A stretch of 64,000 nt of DNA from Bacteroidales bacterium UBA3844 (GTDB lineage: Bacteria; Bacteroidota; Bacteroidia; Bacteroidales; Paludibacteraceae), in contig DGHQ01000060.1 of assembly GCA_002392915.1 (NCBI GenBank), positions 14,320 to 78,319 on the forward strand, in the 5' to 3' direction. The notes beneath the pieces were generated by a model that made no database searches, was not told the DNA's origin, and was given only the letters and a program-made list of their open reading frames with translations. Every line of letters starts with the position of its first letter. The first letter of the stretch is position 1. Shown here piece after piece: positions 1 to 9,757 of the stretch. Made by a program: the position numbers and the translations under genes.

Positions 1-1
1 C

Positions 2-1534
2 TGCATCAACAGATTCAAATTGATATTGAAACTCTGTCAAAACCACGACAATCGAATAAAGGTACGTGCCGCGACAGCTCTGCTCCTGTGCGGATATATC
101 TACAACACCCGTTTACAATTATATCCAGACGTATTCGAAGAGGCCAAACGTCTTTCTGCAACAGATAATCTGTCGGAGGTGCTACAACATATCCATTGCC
201 AATTTATCCGCTGTAAATACACTCAGCAGACACAGACAAAACTTAAAGAAGACTTCCTTGACAAAGTGGATATGAACAACCTCTTTGGAAAAGATGATAC
301 GGGCATTAACACCGATATTTTCAATAAAGATTCCATTAGTGAGGATACCATTAAAGAGTACGCTCAAATGCAGTTTATGGGAGAAGACCTACTAAGCCAT
401 ACAACGCTGTTTTTCACGAATTCGTTCTTCTCTGAGATATCTAACTGGTTTATGCTTCTAAACGAGGAATCTGAGCTGTTTAATGAGCTAAAAACGACAT
501 CTTCAAGCAACCAGAAGATGCTGATTCCACTTGTAGACAACGAATATATCAGCGATGCCGACAAATATGGATTGATTTTCACTTTGAAAAATATGCCTAT
601 GGCTGATACATTTGTAAACAAGATGATGGAAGCTAAAGGTATTGACACAGATTCTTTAGTGATGACTCATAACCAATTGGCACTCAATACAAATGTAATC
701 AGATACATTATCGGATTGAGCAGATTCTATGCGTCATTCTCACATGCAAGTTCTTTTGTAAATCCTTTTAATTCTAGTTTACATTTGTATAACATCGCTT
801 TTTTGCCGAATACAAATAAGTTTATAGAACCAATTGGCGACCTGTTTTTTGAAAAAGGAGCATACAATGAAACTATAGAGGCATACAAAAAGCTCGGTGA
901 TTTACAAACGGAAAAATCTATACAAAAAATAGGTTTATGCTACCAGCAGCTTGAAGACTACACCTCTGCCCTTGCCCACTACAATCAGGCTCTGCTATAC
1001 AATGGTGATGACGTGTGGACACTGTCGAGAAAAGCATTCTGCGAATATAAACTAGGAAATCTGGCAGAAGCAAAGTCTACAATGATACAAATCATTGAGT
1101 TAGATCCCGACAACATCACAATACGCAAGAAACTTGCCAACCTGTCGTTATCTGAAAAAGACTACGACACAGCGTTGAAACAATTGTATTATCTGGAATT
1201 CAACCTAAAAAAAGAAGATGATGATTCAGTCATCCGCCTGATAGCTAACTGTTTGATGCAGTCTGGCTCTTTACAAAAGGCAATCTCCTATTTTTCAAGG
1301 ATTTCCCACAAACATACTGCCGATTTGATCGACATCGGCCATATCTCCTACCTCGAAGGCAACATGGACAATATGAAATTGTGCTATAAAAAGGCGTATG
1401 AGGCGTTGAAAGACAAAAATGAATATCACTCCCGTCTACAGGAAGAACTCGCTAAAATCACCCTTTCTGAGCAACAGAAGAAGAATTTCAGCGTCATATT
1501 GAATGCAGCGTCGTTTATTGTAAGGAATTCCTAG
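2..1534 (+). CDS. TPR-repeat protein, 5' end outside window
   Basis: The reading frame is already open at base 2 with no stop upstream, so the true start lies outside the window; a TTG at base 20 is only the first start-like codon. The visible 510 or so residues contain tetratricopeptide-type helical repeats, clearest in the last 220 residues (for example YTSALAHYNQALLYN and LAEAKSTMIQIIELDPDN). No signal peptide is visible in the part seen. TPR arrays are protein-binding scaffolds, so a partner-binding role is inferred, but the partner is unknown. The next gene starts 11 bp downstream on the same strand and encodes a membrane J-domain protein, so the two are probably an operon linked to protein quality control. 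The N-terminal half is not recognised. Confidence 0.8.
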   Translation, partial: CINRFKLILKLCQNHDNRIKVRAATALLLCGYIYNTRLQLYPDVFEEAKRLSATDNLSEVLQHIHCQFIRCKYTQQTQTKLKEDFLDKVDMNNLFGKDDTGINTDIFNKDSISEDTIKEYAQMQFMGEDLLSHTTLFFTNSFFSEISNWFMLLNEESELFNELKTTSSSNQKMLIPLVDNEYISDADKYGLIFTLKNMPMADTFVNKMMEAKGIDTDSLVMTHNQLALNTNVIRYIIGLSRFYASFSHASSFVNPFNSSLHLYNIAFLPNTNKFIEPIGDLFFEKGAYNETIEAYKKLGDLQTEKSIQKIGLCYQQLEDYTSALAHYNQALLYNGDDVWTLSRKAFCEYKLGNLAEAKSTMIQIIELDPDNITIRKKLANLSLSEKDYDTALKQLYYLEFNLKKEDDDSVIRLIANCLMQSGSLQKAISYFSRISHKHTADLIDIGHISYLEGNMDNMKLCYKKAYEALKDKNEYHSRLQEELAKITLSEQQKKNFSVILNAASFIVRNS

Positions 1535-1545
1535 TCGATAAGCTT

Positions 1546-2466
1546 ATGGATTTTTTGATGATTTTAATGTTCGGTATTTCCATATGTCCAGCCTTACTTT
1601 TAATCAAAATACTTGATAGAAATAAGGAAAACAAACAAAAGAAAAAACAAAGGGGCAAAGAAGAGGAAGACCAAATATTTGTAACCAACGCATTGATTAT
1701 CATGGCAAAGGTGATGGCTGCAGACCGAACCAATATGGTGTGCGAATTAGACATCATCAAACAGTTCATAAAGAAATACGACGAGGCCAATTTCAAAAAG
1801 CAAGTCAATTATGTGAAAGAATTAGCTTCCAAATACAAAAATCCCGTCGATACAACACTATCTGATTGTGATCGTTTGATTACAGATATCAACGAAGTAT
1901 CTAACTTCACCAGAAAAAAATGGTTTCTTGAATATCTGTTTGAAATTGCCTTCTCTGACGGCTCATGTGGTTTCGAAGAAAAAATATTTCTGAAAAGAGT
2001 TGTAGAGAAATTGGAAGGATTTGATCTGAGCACCTACAATTTCATGGAGAAAAAATACGAAAAGAAAAACAAAAACTATACTGGCACAAGAAAAACCGAG
2101 GAGTTCAGCCAATACGAATATGATTCAACAGAGAGTGAATCTTCTGGCAACAAATACAGCTCCTACTCCAACAACGGATCTTCCTATAGCACAGATGGTT
2201 ATTATAAATCTACAGATTCAAGTTCAAGTTATAATTCAAATACCTCTAAACCACTTACAGAACTACAGAAAGCATACGCAGCTCTGGATTTGACAGAAGA
2301 AGCCACAGACAGAGAGATCAAAGCCCGACGTCGCAATCTTATGCGTCTTAACCATCCGGATCTGGTAGCAAACAAAGGTGAGGCGGCAGTCAATATGGCT
2401 AACCTAAGATGCCAGGAAATCAATAAGGCATTTGAATTGATAAAGGCGACGAGGGGGATGAAATAA
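1546..2466 (+). CDS. DjlA-like membrane J-domain protein with TerB-like domain
   Basis: 306 residues. A hydrophobic segment at residues 3-21 should anchor the protein in the inner membrane. A lysine/glutamate-rich stretch follows, then a TerB-like helical region (about 44-165). A Ser/Tyr/Asn-rich low-complexity linker (about 190-235) leads to a C-terminal J domain (238-306) with the HPD motif at 270-272, which stimulates the ATPase of DnaK-type chaperones. This order, membrane segment, TerB, J domain, is that of DjlA co-chaperones, so a cytoplasm-facing co-chaperone at the inner membrane is inferred. It follows the TPR gene by 11 bp and probably shares its transcript. The next gene is convergent, with a hairpin between them. 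The substrate is unknown. Confidence 0.85.
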   Translation: MDFLMILMFGISICPALLLIKILDRNKENKQKKKQRGKEEEDQIFVTNALIIMAKVMAADRTNMVCELDIIKQFIKKYDEANFKKQVNYVKELASKYKNPVDTTLSDCDRLITDINEVSNFTRKKWFLEYLFEIAFSDGSCGFEEKIFLKRVVEKLEGFDLSTYNFMEKKYEKKNKNYTGTRKTEEFSQYEYDSTESESSGNKYSSYSNNGSSYSTDGYYKSTDSSSSYNSNTSKPLTELQKAYAALDLTEEATDREIKARRRNLMRLNHPDLVANKGEAAVNMANLRCQEINKAFELIKATRGMK

Positions 2467-2511
2467 GAATTAAAAGTTAAGAATTAAGAAAGATAGATTA
2501 GAAAAACAAAA

Positions 2512-2538
2512 AATCCGACATCAACAAGATGCCGGATT
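2512..2538 (-). terminator. hairpin terminator between convergent genes
   Basis: AATCCGACATC and GATGCCGGATT form an 11-position stem with one mismatch and an AACAA loop. On the minus strand it is followed by a T-rich run, so it best serves the CHU_C gene; it may also act on the J-domain gene, which is convergent. Confidence 0.7.
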
Positions 2539-2559
2539 ATAGAATAAAAAAACATTTTG

Positions 2560-5463
2560 TTACTTTCTATACAATGTAAAATGTCCAATATAAACCTTAT
2601 CTATTTCATCAATAGAGATTTCATACCAGTAATCAGTTGTAGGAAGAGATTGACCTAAATACGATCCATCCCAACCTTCAAAATCTTCCCCAGTTGTACT
2701 CATCAGCTTTTTTCCCATACGATCATATATTGATATTTGAGCAGACGGATACTTTTCAATATTCTTAATTCCCCACTTATCATTTAATCCGTCTCCATTG
2801 GGAGAAAAAGATGGCGATACCTCTAACTCATATTTATTTGTTTTGAATACAGAGTCAGCCATACAATTTTCTTCATCCTTCACTGTAATATTGTATTCCT
2901 TACCGTATGTTATATCTTTCAGTGTATTAGAAGATTGGAACCCATCTCCAAAATCATAACTGTAATTGCCAGCTCCACCTTTAGCCTCTGCAACGATTTC
3001 TCTGTTGCCACTATCGTCTATCTTCTCAAATATTAATTCACTATATTTAGAGATAGAGAAAGACACACTGTCTGTCTTGCAAGTGTCACTCATGGCATAG
3101 ATTATCAATGAATCTTCTTTTGCAGGAAGATACAATGTATGTGTCTTACCTTCACATTCACTTGGAATTGGCGATTCATTTCCCTTAACATAAAATGCAT
3201 CGATCGGCTCATCATTATTCTGATATAATACGACTTCAACATCTTCACTGCGATCATAACATATTTTTGTATCTGATTTTTTCGCTGTGAAATCACCCTC
3301 TACAAATGTAAATTCAGTCTTAGGGCATATCTTTTTGATTAATAAAACCACACTGTCTGTCATACAAGTATCACTCATCGCATAAATTGTCACCGAATCC
3401 TCCTCAACAGGAATATACAATATATGTTTCTTTCCTATAGATTCACTTTTAATCGGTGTATCACATCCACTCATATAAAATGCGTCAAAAGGCTCACTAT
3501 TATTCTGATATAGCACTATTTTCAAATCTTCAGTACGGTTGAAATAGACTGTAGTGTCTAATTTCTTGGCAGCAAAATCACCGTCTACAAAAGAGAACAC
3601 CGTACTTGGGCAAACCTTATCAATAGTGAAAAAAACACTGTCAGTCTTGCAGGTATCATTCATCGCATAGATTGTAACAGTTCCTTTTTTCGCAGGAAGA
3701 TACAAAGTATGTTTCTTTCCTGAAGATTCACTAAGAATAGGTTTTTCGCTTCCTCTTATATAAAATGCGTCAATAGGCTCACTATCATTCTGATACAATA
3801 TTATTTTTATATTATCCGTATGATTATGATAAATTGTAGTATCGTCATCTTTTGCTTTTATATCATCCTCAACAAATGAAAATTTAGTTTTTGGACATTG
3901 AAACTCCGTACAAAAAAATCCTAAAGCATATGGCTCCGTACGGATAGCACAAGGATCATCAGGAAATCCATGCTCAAGTTTTTGTTGGTTTACCTCAGCA
4001 GATTCAGCAAGAAGGACTCTATACATTGGATGTTTTTCTCCATCCTCCCAAGAATATGTAATAATAGTATCTTTTTCAGATGTCAGCGAAACCCATGGAG
4101 AACTTGGAGTATTCCTTCTTTGCCAAAGAAAAGCTGCATCTGGATATCTATAACGCCACTCTTCATATCCAATCCATTCACCAACACGCCGTCCTTCGTC
4201 CATACGGCAATAGAAACCATTTGAAAGTATACTATATCTTTTTTTATCTACAAAAGAACTATGCGAAGGCACACGTACACCACAAATAGAAAATGCTAAC
4301 TCATCCATAGAAAAAGTAGCATAATCACTCATTTTTTTCCCTTCTTCATTTGTAGACTCATAATCTAGCTCCACAACAGCCATAAAACCCTCATTATGAT
4401 AATTTTCTGGAGGCAAAAAAGTCACTGTAGGGATATATAACTCAAAACCGTTAAACGTATAAAAATAAGTCTGCGTGCCAAGAGTATCCCCTGTTTCTGG
4501 ATTCAAAATTGAAATTTTTGGATATATACGTGTTCCACTTGGGGATCCGGCACATGAAAATAGCATACGGAATAGGTATGTCTTGCACGGACAAATAGGT
4601 TGTCTTCCTGAATATAAATTACACAACATCGGTTTCTTCATCTTCTTATACTCTTCTTTACTCATCATTATAAAAGCAAAGGCATCACCTGCATATTCAG
4701 ATAAAAGTTTAGATGTTGCCGACGAATCTATAACATTACCATTTTCATCTTTTACTGATGCAAATTGATATTGAACAGGACAATCTTCACAACTTTTTGT
4801 ATATATCGCAGAATCAGGGTTAGAGACAAGAACATATTGTCCCCACGTCATCTCTTCCGTGCCTCCAGGAATATATTTATTTACTTTTATAGCGGTATCA
4901 TGCCTATAACTATGTTCACTGCATAGGCCAAAAGTCTCTTGTCTCGTGCATAGATAATCAGGATCGTATTCACATGTAGCTTCTGGCTTCATGCTTTGCA
5001 ACGTTTTGCTAATCGTATATTTAACTTTATTATTTGCTGGCACACCATTTTCTCCAATATATTCCGCATTTTTTTTTGCACTTGCTTCTATTGAATCAGC
5101 AACAACGACAGCACGGAATATCAAATTTTCAGTACCCTCTACCATCACATGCAGTTCATCCTTATTCACTCCACTCTGACCATATAGGTTCGTCCAAGAA
5201 CGACCACCATTATCACTCTGTTGCCAAAGTACATAGGCAACATTATCAATCAACCTCCATCTCCTAAACGGCTTATATTTCATTGTATAAATAGCTTCAA
5301 ATTCACATCCATTCCCAAAATCTGAAGCAACTGAAGTCTCATAGAATGTCAGACGCGGCATATTATCAGGAAATGTCGCACTTACTTTCATAAAGAAACA
5401 AAACAACAAGTAAATTATACTTAGAATTCTGATTTTTTTCGGACTAAATATCAAATCGCACAT
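2560..5463 (-). CDS. large secreted protein with CHU_C-type (type IX secretion) C-terminal domain
   Basis: 967 residues. A signal peptide occupies about residues 1-29. The C-terminal 85 residues contain the pattern PSFSPNGDGLND...YDRMGK...WDG, which is the gliding-motility CHU_C / type B sorting domain recognised by the type IX secretion system. The mature protein should therefore be exported and attached to or released from the cell surface. Residues about 522-804 hold three consecutive units of about 95 residues, each starting CP.T.F.FV..D and ending YAM.DTC.TDSV. A PKD/SprB-like segment (GGAGNYSYDFGDGF) precedes the sorting domain. The N-terminal 500 residues are not recognised. It is transcribed alone, convergent with the J-domain gene. 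Confidence 0.85.
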   Translation of the reverse strand: MCDLIFSPKKIRILSIIYLLFCFFMKVSATFPDNMPRLTFYETSVASDFGNGCEFEAIYTMKYKPFRRWRLIDNVAYVLWQQSDNGGRSWTNLYGQSGVNKDELHVMVEGTENLIFRAVVVADSIEASAKKNAEYIGENGVPANNKVKYTISKTLQSMKPEATCEYDPDYLCTRQETFGLCSEHSYRHDTAIKVNKYIPGGTEEMTWGQYVLVSNPDSAIYTKSCEDCPVQYQFASVKDENGNVIDSSATSKLLSEYAGDAFAFIMMSKEEYKKMKKPMLCNLYSGRQPICPCKTYLFRMLFSCAGSPSGTRIYPKISILNPETGDTLGTQTYFYTFNGFELYIPTVTFLPPENYHNEGFMAVVELDYESTNEEGKKMSDYATFSMDELAFSICGVRVPSHSSFVDKKRYSILSNGFYCRMDEGRRVGEWIGYEEWRYRYPDAAFLWQRRNTPSSPWVSLTSEKDTIITYSWEDGEKHPMYRVLLAESAEVNQQKLEHGFPDDPCAIRTEPYALGFFCTEFQCPKTKFSFVEDDIKAKDDDTTIYHNHTDNIKIILYQNDSEPIDAFYIRGSEKPILSESSGKKHTLYLPAKKGTVTIYAMNDTCKTDSVFFTIDKVCPSTVFSFVDGDFAAKKLDTTVYFNRTEDLKIVLYQNNSEPFDAFYMSGCDTPIKSESIGKKHILYIPVEEDSVTIYAMSDTCMTDSVVLLIKKICPKTEFTFVEGDFTAKKSDTKICYDRSEDVEVVLYQNNDEPIDAFYVKGNESPIPSECEGKTHTLYLPAKEDSLIIYAMSDTCKTDSVSFSISKYSELIFEKIDDSGNREIVAEAKGGAGNYSYDFGDGFQSSNTLKDITYGKEYNITVKDEENCMADSVFKTNKYELEVSPSFSPNGDGLNDKWGIKNIEKYPSAQISIYDRMGKKLMSTTGEDFEGWDGSYLGQSLPTTDYWYEISIDEIDKVYIGHFTLYRK

Positions 5464-5604
5464 ACCCTACATTTATTATAACAAAACTTATTTTTTACAC
5501 ACAAAAATACACATTATTTTATAATAACAAACAATTGGCAGACAAAAAATAAAAAAGACGCGAATATTTTCACGCCTTCATAAAGATGAGATATAAATCA
5601 ATGA

Positions 5605-6210
5605 TTATAACTTATTTAGTGAATATTCAGCAAAAGTTTCATCTTCATATAGCACTATAATTTTCTTCACTGATTTCTCTTTTGCCTTGGAATGAGCATC
5701 CAATATACTCTTAAAAGTATCTGATTTCAAAAAAGAATCAATTATTTCAGTTTCCGACTTCTGGAAAACTACATTTTTTTCCTCTATCTTCGACGGTGTC
5801 GACTCCATACTTTGAGTAATGTTTTCTTCATCCATATTCGTATCGGAATCATTGTCTGTGTCGTCAATTTCATTAACGACTTCTAAATCTCCCTTATCTG
5901 AATCTAATGGATCATTGTCGAAAATAGTGCGGTTAATTTGTGCTGTCGACGTTGCAGAATGAGATTCAAATTGTTTGTTTTCAGCCACATCTGAATTACC
6001 TTCTTTAAACATAGATCCTGTTCCATACAACATCCATTCCCATGATATTTCAGGAAATGTCTCATGTATTTTCATCACCACATCCAAACTTGGATTGTTT
6101 CTTCCATTCAATATATGTGAAAGTGAAGCAGATTTTATTCCTGTACGTGAAGCAAACACTCCAAGTGATAATCCACTATATTCTTGTATTTTCTTAATTC
6201 TGTCTTTCAT
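5605..6210 (-). CDS. XRE-family helix-turn-helix regulator
   Basis: 201 residues. Residues 1-70 form a Cro/CI-type helix-turn-helix (LGVFASRTGIKSASLSHILNG is the HTH core). The middle is acidic and low in complexity (runs of D and E, about 95-125) and the C-terminal 60 residues are a separate uncharacterised region. It is a DNA-binding regulator whose targets are not visible. A -7 box and a palindrome sit directly upstream, suggesting autoregulation, and the gene faces a 1-kb AT-rich intergenic region that could hold other operators. The role as a regulator rests on the fold; whether it is a phage-type repressor or a host regulator cannot be told. Confidence 0.85.
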   Translation of the reverse strand: MKDRIKKIQEYSGLSLGVFASRTGIKSASLSHILNGRNNPSLDVVMKIHETFPEISWEWMLYGTGSMFKEGNSDVAENKQFESHSATSTAQINRTIFDNDPLDSDKGDLEVVNEIDDTDNDSDTNMDEENITQSMESTPSKIEEKNVVFQKSETEIIDSFLKSDTFKSILDAHSKAKEKSVKKIIVLYEDETFAEYSLNKL

Positions 6211-6232
6211 TACAAAACAATATTAAAATATA

Positions 6233-6258
6233 ATAACAATTGTAATGCCACAAAGATA
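6233..6258 (-). promoter_or_regulatory. promoter and candidate operator of the XRE gene
   Basis: On the minus strand TATCTTTG (6251-6258) matches the Bacteroidetes -7 consensus TAnnTTTG and would start transcription near 6244, about 34 nt before the gene. The palindrome ATAACAATTGTAAT (6233-6246, core ACAATTGT) lies on that start site, a typical place for an autorepressor operator. The operator function is inference. Confidence 0.55.
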
Positions 6259-7191
6259 AATACATTTTTAAATTCATACAAATATAAATTTACTTTTTTA
6301 TATGCAATTTTAGATTTGGCATGTCAATTAACACATGTATCAATATTACATTTGTTCACACATCCAGTTTTACATTTTTATATTAAACTAAGCTATAATT
6401 CCACAATTGGATTATTTTACATCATGATATAAAACTTATCTATACTTTAACATTAAATAAAAGTTATAAAAAACTAAAATTCAGCATACAACCATAAAAT
6501 ATTATTAAAAAAATCACATATTTTACAAAATCCATACATATGATTGAAAATTATTTAATCATATACATCAAATAATAATGTACAAAATACTGATTTTTAA
6601 CGAAAAGACAAAACAATAGCACTCAATAAATAAGTAAATTTTACTTTTGTAGTATGTAAATATAGCCGTTACTTTTGTTAAATTTCCTATCTCTGTGCAT
6701 ATATATTTTTATATGCATATATTTTTGTAATCATTTGTTTCTGCAACCATATCCGATAACATTTGTAAAAATTTAACACTCTCCTACTCCACCAATTTCT
6801 TATATTTCTTAATTCTATTTGTCTTTGAAATTTCAACTTTATTACCGAAAAAGAAACTAAACCTTCAGATTATTTCCAAAATTTCGTCGTTTCCTTTTAA
6901 CATTACAAAATTCGCACCTTGATATGCCAACTTTAAGCATAACTTGTCTTTTTTTAATAAAAAAATCAAAAATTCTCTTTTTTAGAACGATTTTCATTTA
7001 TTTCATCAAAAACGGACTCAAACATTAATCACAAATAAATATATGCTTTTCAACAACTTAACCTCAATTTTATGCATTTTTAACTCGCTGAGAATCGAAT
7101 AAAAATCAATTTGTGCATCATTGCCCAGCTATTTTTTAGTTTTATTAACTCTAATTATCTCTAATTATGAATCTTCCTAACTAAAAAGTAT
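6259..7191. other. 930-bp AT-rich non-coding region
   Basis: No convincing gene on either strand; the reading frames present are short and of low-complexity composition. Plus-strand -7-like boxes occur at 6347-6354 (TACATTTG) and as a pair 28 bp apart at 6642-6649 and 6670-6677 (both TACTTTTG), with no gene for 600 bp downstream. A small RNA is possible but no conserved structure could be recognised. Confidence 0.5.
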
Positions 7192-7199
7192 TATCTTTG
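7192..7199 (+). promoter_or_regulatory. -7 box for the lolA-like/trxB operon
   Basis: TATCTTTG matches TAnnTTTG and places the start near 7206, giving a leader of about 75 nt before the lolA-like gene. The leader contains a short inverted repeat, TGTAGACA (7215-7222) and TGTCTACA (7233-7240). Confidence 0.5.
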
Positions 7200-7281
7200 A
7201 CAAAGTTTTGAATTTGTAGACAAAAACCATTCTGTCTACAAAAAACAGAAGTCATTTTCAAACTAATTAATTTGATAAAAA

Positions 7282-7935
7282 ATGAATAAGGTAAATATTA
7301 TAATAGCATTTCTACTTTGTATGCTTCACTCAATTGCATTTTCACAAGATGCAGTTGATCCTAAAGCTATGACATTGCTCAACAAGTCTACTACATCATT
7401 CAACAACTCAAACAAGAGTTCAAAAATAGATTTCTCTTGTGTAGTCGAAAACACACAAAGCAATAAGAAGCAGAATTTAAAAGGTTACCTTCTTTTAAAA
7501 GGTGAAAAATTCAAATTGTCTGTAGCTGGCGTCGACACATATTTCGATGGCAAAACTGAATATGTCTACATGCCTGAGTCCGCTGAAGTCACTGTGAGCG
7601 AACCGGGAAAGGAAGAGGTAAAAAAAATAAATCCGATTCTTATTATAACATCCTACAAATCAGGATATAAAATGCTTTATATCGGAGAAACTACAGACAA
7701 TGGAAACGCAGTTGAGATTGCGGAATTGTATCCAGAAGACAGAAAAAGTCCGTATGCCCGTATTTCCATCTCCGTGGACAAATCGTCTATGAAGCCTCAT
7801 GCCATCAAACTTCAGGGAAAAAATGGAGTCAACACTACAATCTCCGTCGACAAATATACAGACATGGCAATTGACGACCGTCAGTTTGCATTCGATTTGA
7901 CAAGAAAAGATATAGAAATAATTGACTTAAGATAA
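7282..7935 (+). CDS. LolA-like periplasmic lipoprotein carrier family protein
   Basis: 217 residues with a signal peptide (about 1-21, ending AFS-Q). The rest resembles the LolA/outer-membrane lipoprotein-sorting fold: a half-barrel of beta strands, with the pattern KGYLLLKGEKFKLSV...TYFDGKTEYVYMPESAEVTV and a later PHAIKL..KNGVNTTISVDKY segment. LolA shuttles lipoproteins across the periplasm; Bacteroidales carry several LolA-like paralogues, so the exact cargo is uncertain. It is followed after 10 bp by thioredoxin reductase in the same direction, forming an operon with a single upstream -7 box. Confidence 0.75.
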   Translation: MNKVNIIIAFLLCMLHSIAFSQDAVDPKAMTLLNKSTTSFNNSNKSSKIDFSCVVENTQSNKKQNLKGYLLLKGEKFKLSVAGVDTYFDGKTEYVYMPESAEVTVSEPGKEEVKKINPILIITSYKSGYKMLYIGETTDNGNAVEIAELYPEDRKSPYARISISVDKSSMKPHAIKLQGKNGVNTTISVDKYTDMAIDDRQFAFDLTRKDIEIIDLR

Positions 7936-7945
7936 AATCACAACG

Positions 7946-8872
7946 ATGAAAGAAACTACAAAATGCCTGATTATCGGATCTGGACCCGCTGGTTACACAG
8001 CTGCAATTTACGCGTCCAGAGCCAATCTAAAACCAATTTTAATCGAGGGTCTGCTTCCCGGCGGACAATTGACTCAAACCACAACAGTGGAGAATTTTCC
8101 AGGCTATCCAGATGGAGTGACAGGATTTGACATGATGGATGACATGCGTAATCAAGCATTGAGATTCGGTACTGACATACGCTCTGGATTTGTCACAAAA
8201 GTAAGTCTTGAAGGCAAGAAAAAAAGTGTCATTGTTGACGACGAGATTGAGATAGAGGCCGACTCTGTGATTATCGCTACTGGAGCAAGCGCCAAACATC
8301 TCGGCATCGACGACGAAAGAAAATATGCAGGTATGGGTGTCTCTGCCTGCGCCACTTGTGACGGATTCTTTTTCCGCAAAAAAACAGTTTGTGTTGTAGG
8401 CGGAGGAGACACCGCTTGTGCCGACGCTTTATATCTAGCCGGACTATGTCAAAAGGTGTATTTGGTGGTTAGAAAAGACTATTTAAGGGCGAGCAAAGTG
8501 ATGGCGGAGCGAGTAGCGTCGCAAGAGAATATTGAAATTCTATTCAATCATGAATTGATTGGAATCGAAGGCGACGGGAAGGTTGAGAAAGCCAATCTTG
8601 TCTGCAACAAAGACAACTCAACCAAAAGCATTTCAACAGACGGAATCTTCATCGCCATTGGTCACCATCCAAACACAGAATTAGTGAAAGATGTGATAAA
8701 AACCGACGAAGCAGGTTACATAATAACAAACAATGGCACTTCGCACACAAATATCGAAGGAGTGTTTGCAGCAGGCGACGTTTGTGATCCTCACTACCGT
8801 CAGGCTATCACAGCTGCAGCAAGCGGCTGTAAGGCAGCATTGGATGCAGAGCACTACCTGTTGGAAGCATAA
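7946..8872 (+). CDS. trxB: thioredoxin-disulfide reductase
   Basis: 308 residues, normal length for the low-molecular-weight family. An FAD-binding GSGPAG motif lies at 11-16, the redox-active CATC at 135-138, an NADPH-binding GGGDTA motif follows, and the C-terminal FAD motif is GVFAAGDVCD. The enzyme transfers electrons from NADPH through FAD to thioredoxin in the cytoplasm, supporting ribonucleotide reductase and disulfide repair. It is the second gene of an operon with the LolA-like gene and is followed by a strong terminator hairpin. All expected catalytic residues are present. Confidence 0.97.
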   Translation: MKETTKCLIIGSGPAGYTAAIYASRANLKPILIEGLLPGGQLTQTTTVENFPGYPDGVTGFDMMDDMRNQALRFGTDIRSGFVTKVSLEGKKKSVIVDDEIEIEADSVIIATGASAKHLGIDDERKYAGMGVSACATCDGFFFRKKTVCVVGGGDTACADALYLAGLCQKVYLVVRKDYLRASKVMAERVASQENIEILFNHELIGIEGDGKVEKANLVCNKDNSTKSISTDGIFIAIGHHPNTELVKDVIKTDEAGYIITNNGTSHTNIEGVFAAGDVCDPHYRQAITAAASGCKAALDAEHYLLEA

Positions 8873-8895
8873 AGAATTTTACTTAGAAATACTGG

Positions 8896-8919
8896 AAAGA
8901 CGCGAGCATTTGCGTCTTT
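8896..8919 (+). terminator. terminator after trxB
   Basis: AAAGACGC (8896-8903) and GCGTCTTT (8912-8919) pair perfectly around an 8-nt loop, followed by CTATTTTT. It separates trxB from the convergent DUF3307 gene. Confidence 0.8.
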
Positions 8920-8925
8920 CTATTT

Positions 8926-9732
8926 TTAAAACATCATTAGACATTTGTTTGTCAGAAAGCCAATCACAATAGCCATTCCAAAACTCATTAATGTTCCTAC
9001 CAAAACATACTCGGTCTGAGTTTCCGCATTATTATCCTTAAAGCGTAAAATGGATTTGGCTGCTATTAAAAAACCTATAATATCAATGTGTCCAACCAAT
9101 ATCGACACAAAACATAATAGACGCTCCAAACTGCCTATTATATGACCGGCATTCTGTATCCTGAATTTCCTTTCTGACTCCTCGCTGGAATCTGTATCTG
9201 ATTTTGCTAAAGATGATCCTATCTTATACTTCTCCAAAAACAATTTTATTGTGATGTTGGATGGCTTGCAACATAAATAACTGCCTACAAACAAAAGAAT
9301 CAGTTTATCAACACTGTAAAACTCTAAATCACAGGTCTTCCAATCGTCTTTACAATATAATAAAAATATCGACGCCGCAATGATCAAAACTATAATATGC
9401 AACACCTGATCAACACAGAATGCATTGAATTGAGCGTCTGCCAATTTGTCGTTATCTGTGATTTTTTCCTTAAATCTATTTGCCAACATCGACTTTACTC
9501 CATCAAAAAGCAAGTGGGACGCTCCTATTAACGAAGCACATAATACTGATTCTAGCAATATTCCTGGACTATAAAGAACTATCCATGAAAATAGACCTAC
9601 AATAAAAGCATGGATATACAACTGCCATGATGAGAATCTCTTATTCTCACAAAACTTATCTGTCTGCAACATGAAATCACAAACTAAATGTACTGCGATA
9701 AACCTTAAAAATAATTTGATAAACAATAGCAT
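8926..9732 (-). CDS. DUF3307 multi-pass membrane protein
   Basis: 268 residues, largely hydrophobic, with about six predicted membrane segments. The N-terminus, with LVCDFMLQTDKFCENK followed by ...YIHAFIVGLFSW, matches DUF3307 family proteins, where the conserved acidic and histidine residues sit in the first helices. The family has no established function. It is the downstream gene of a two-gene operon, 25 bp after the SatD-like gene, an arrangement known from other genomes. Because its partner looks like a nucleotide cyclase fused to a DNA-binding domain, a role as a signal-responsive membrane protein is possible; this is inference only. Confidence 0.75.
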   Translation of the reverse strand: MLLFIKLFLRFIAVHLVCDFMLQTDKFCENKRFSSWQLYIHAFIVGLFSWIVLYSPGILLESVLCASLIGASHLLFDGVKSMLANRFKEKITDNDKLADAQFNAFCVDQVLHIIVLIIAASIFLLYCKDDWKTCDLEFYSVDKLILLFVGSYLCCKPSNITIKLFLEKYKIGSSLAKSDTDSSEESERKFRIQNAGHIIGSLERLLCFVSILVGHIDIIGFLIAAKSILRFKDNNAETQTEYVLVGTLMSFGMAIVIGFLTNKCLMMF

Positions 9733-9757
9733 ACCGTACTGTTTTTTACCGTTTATA

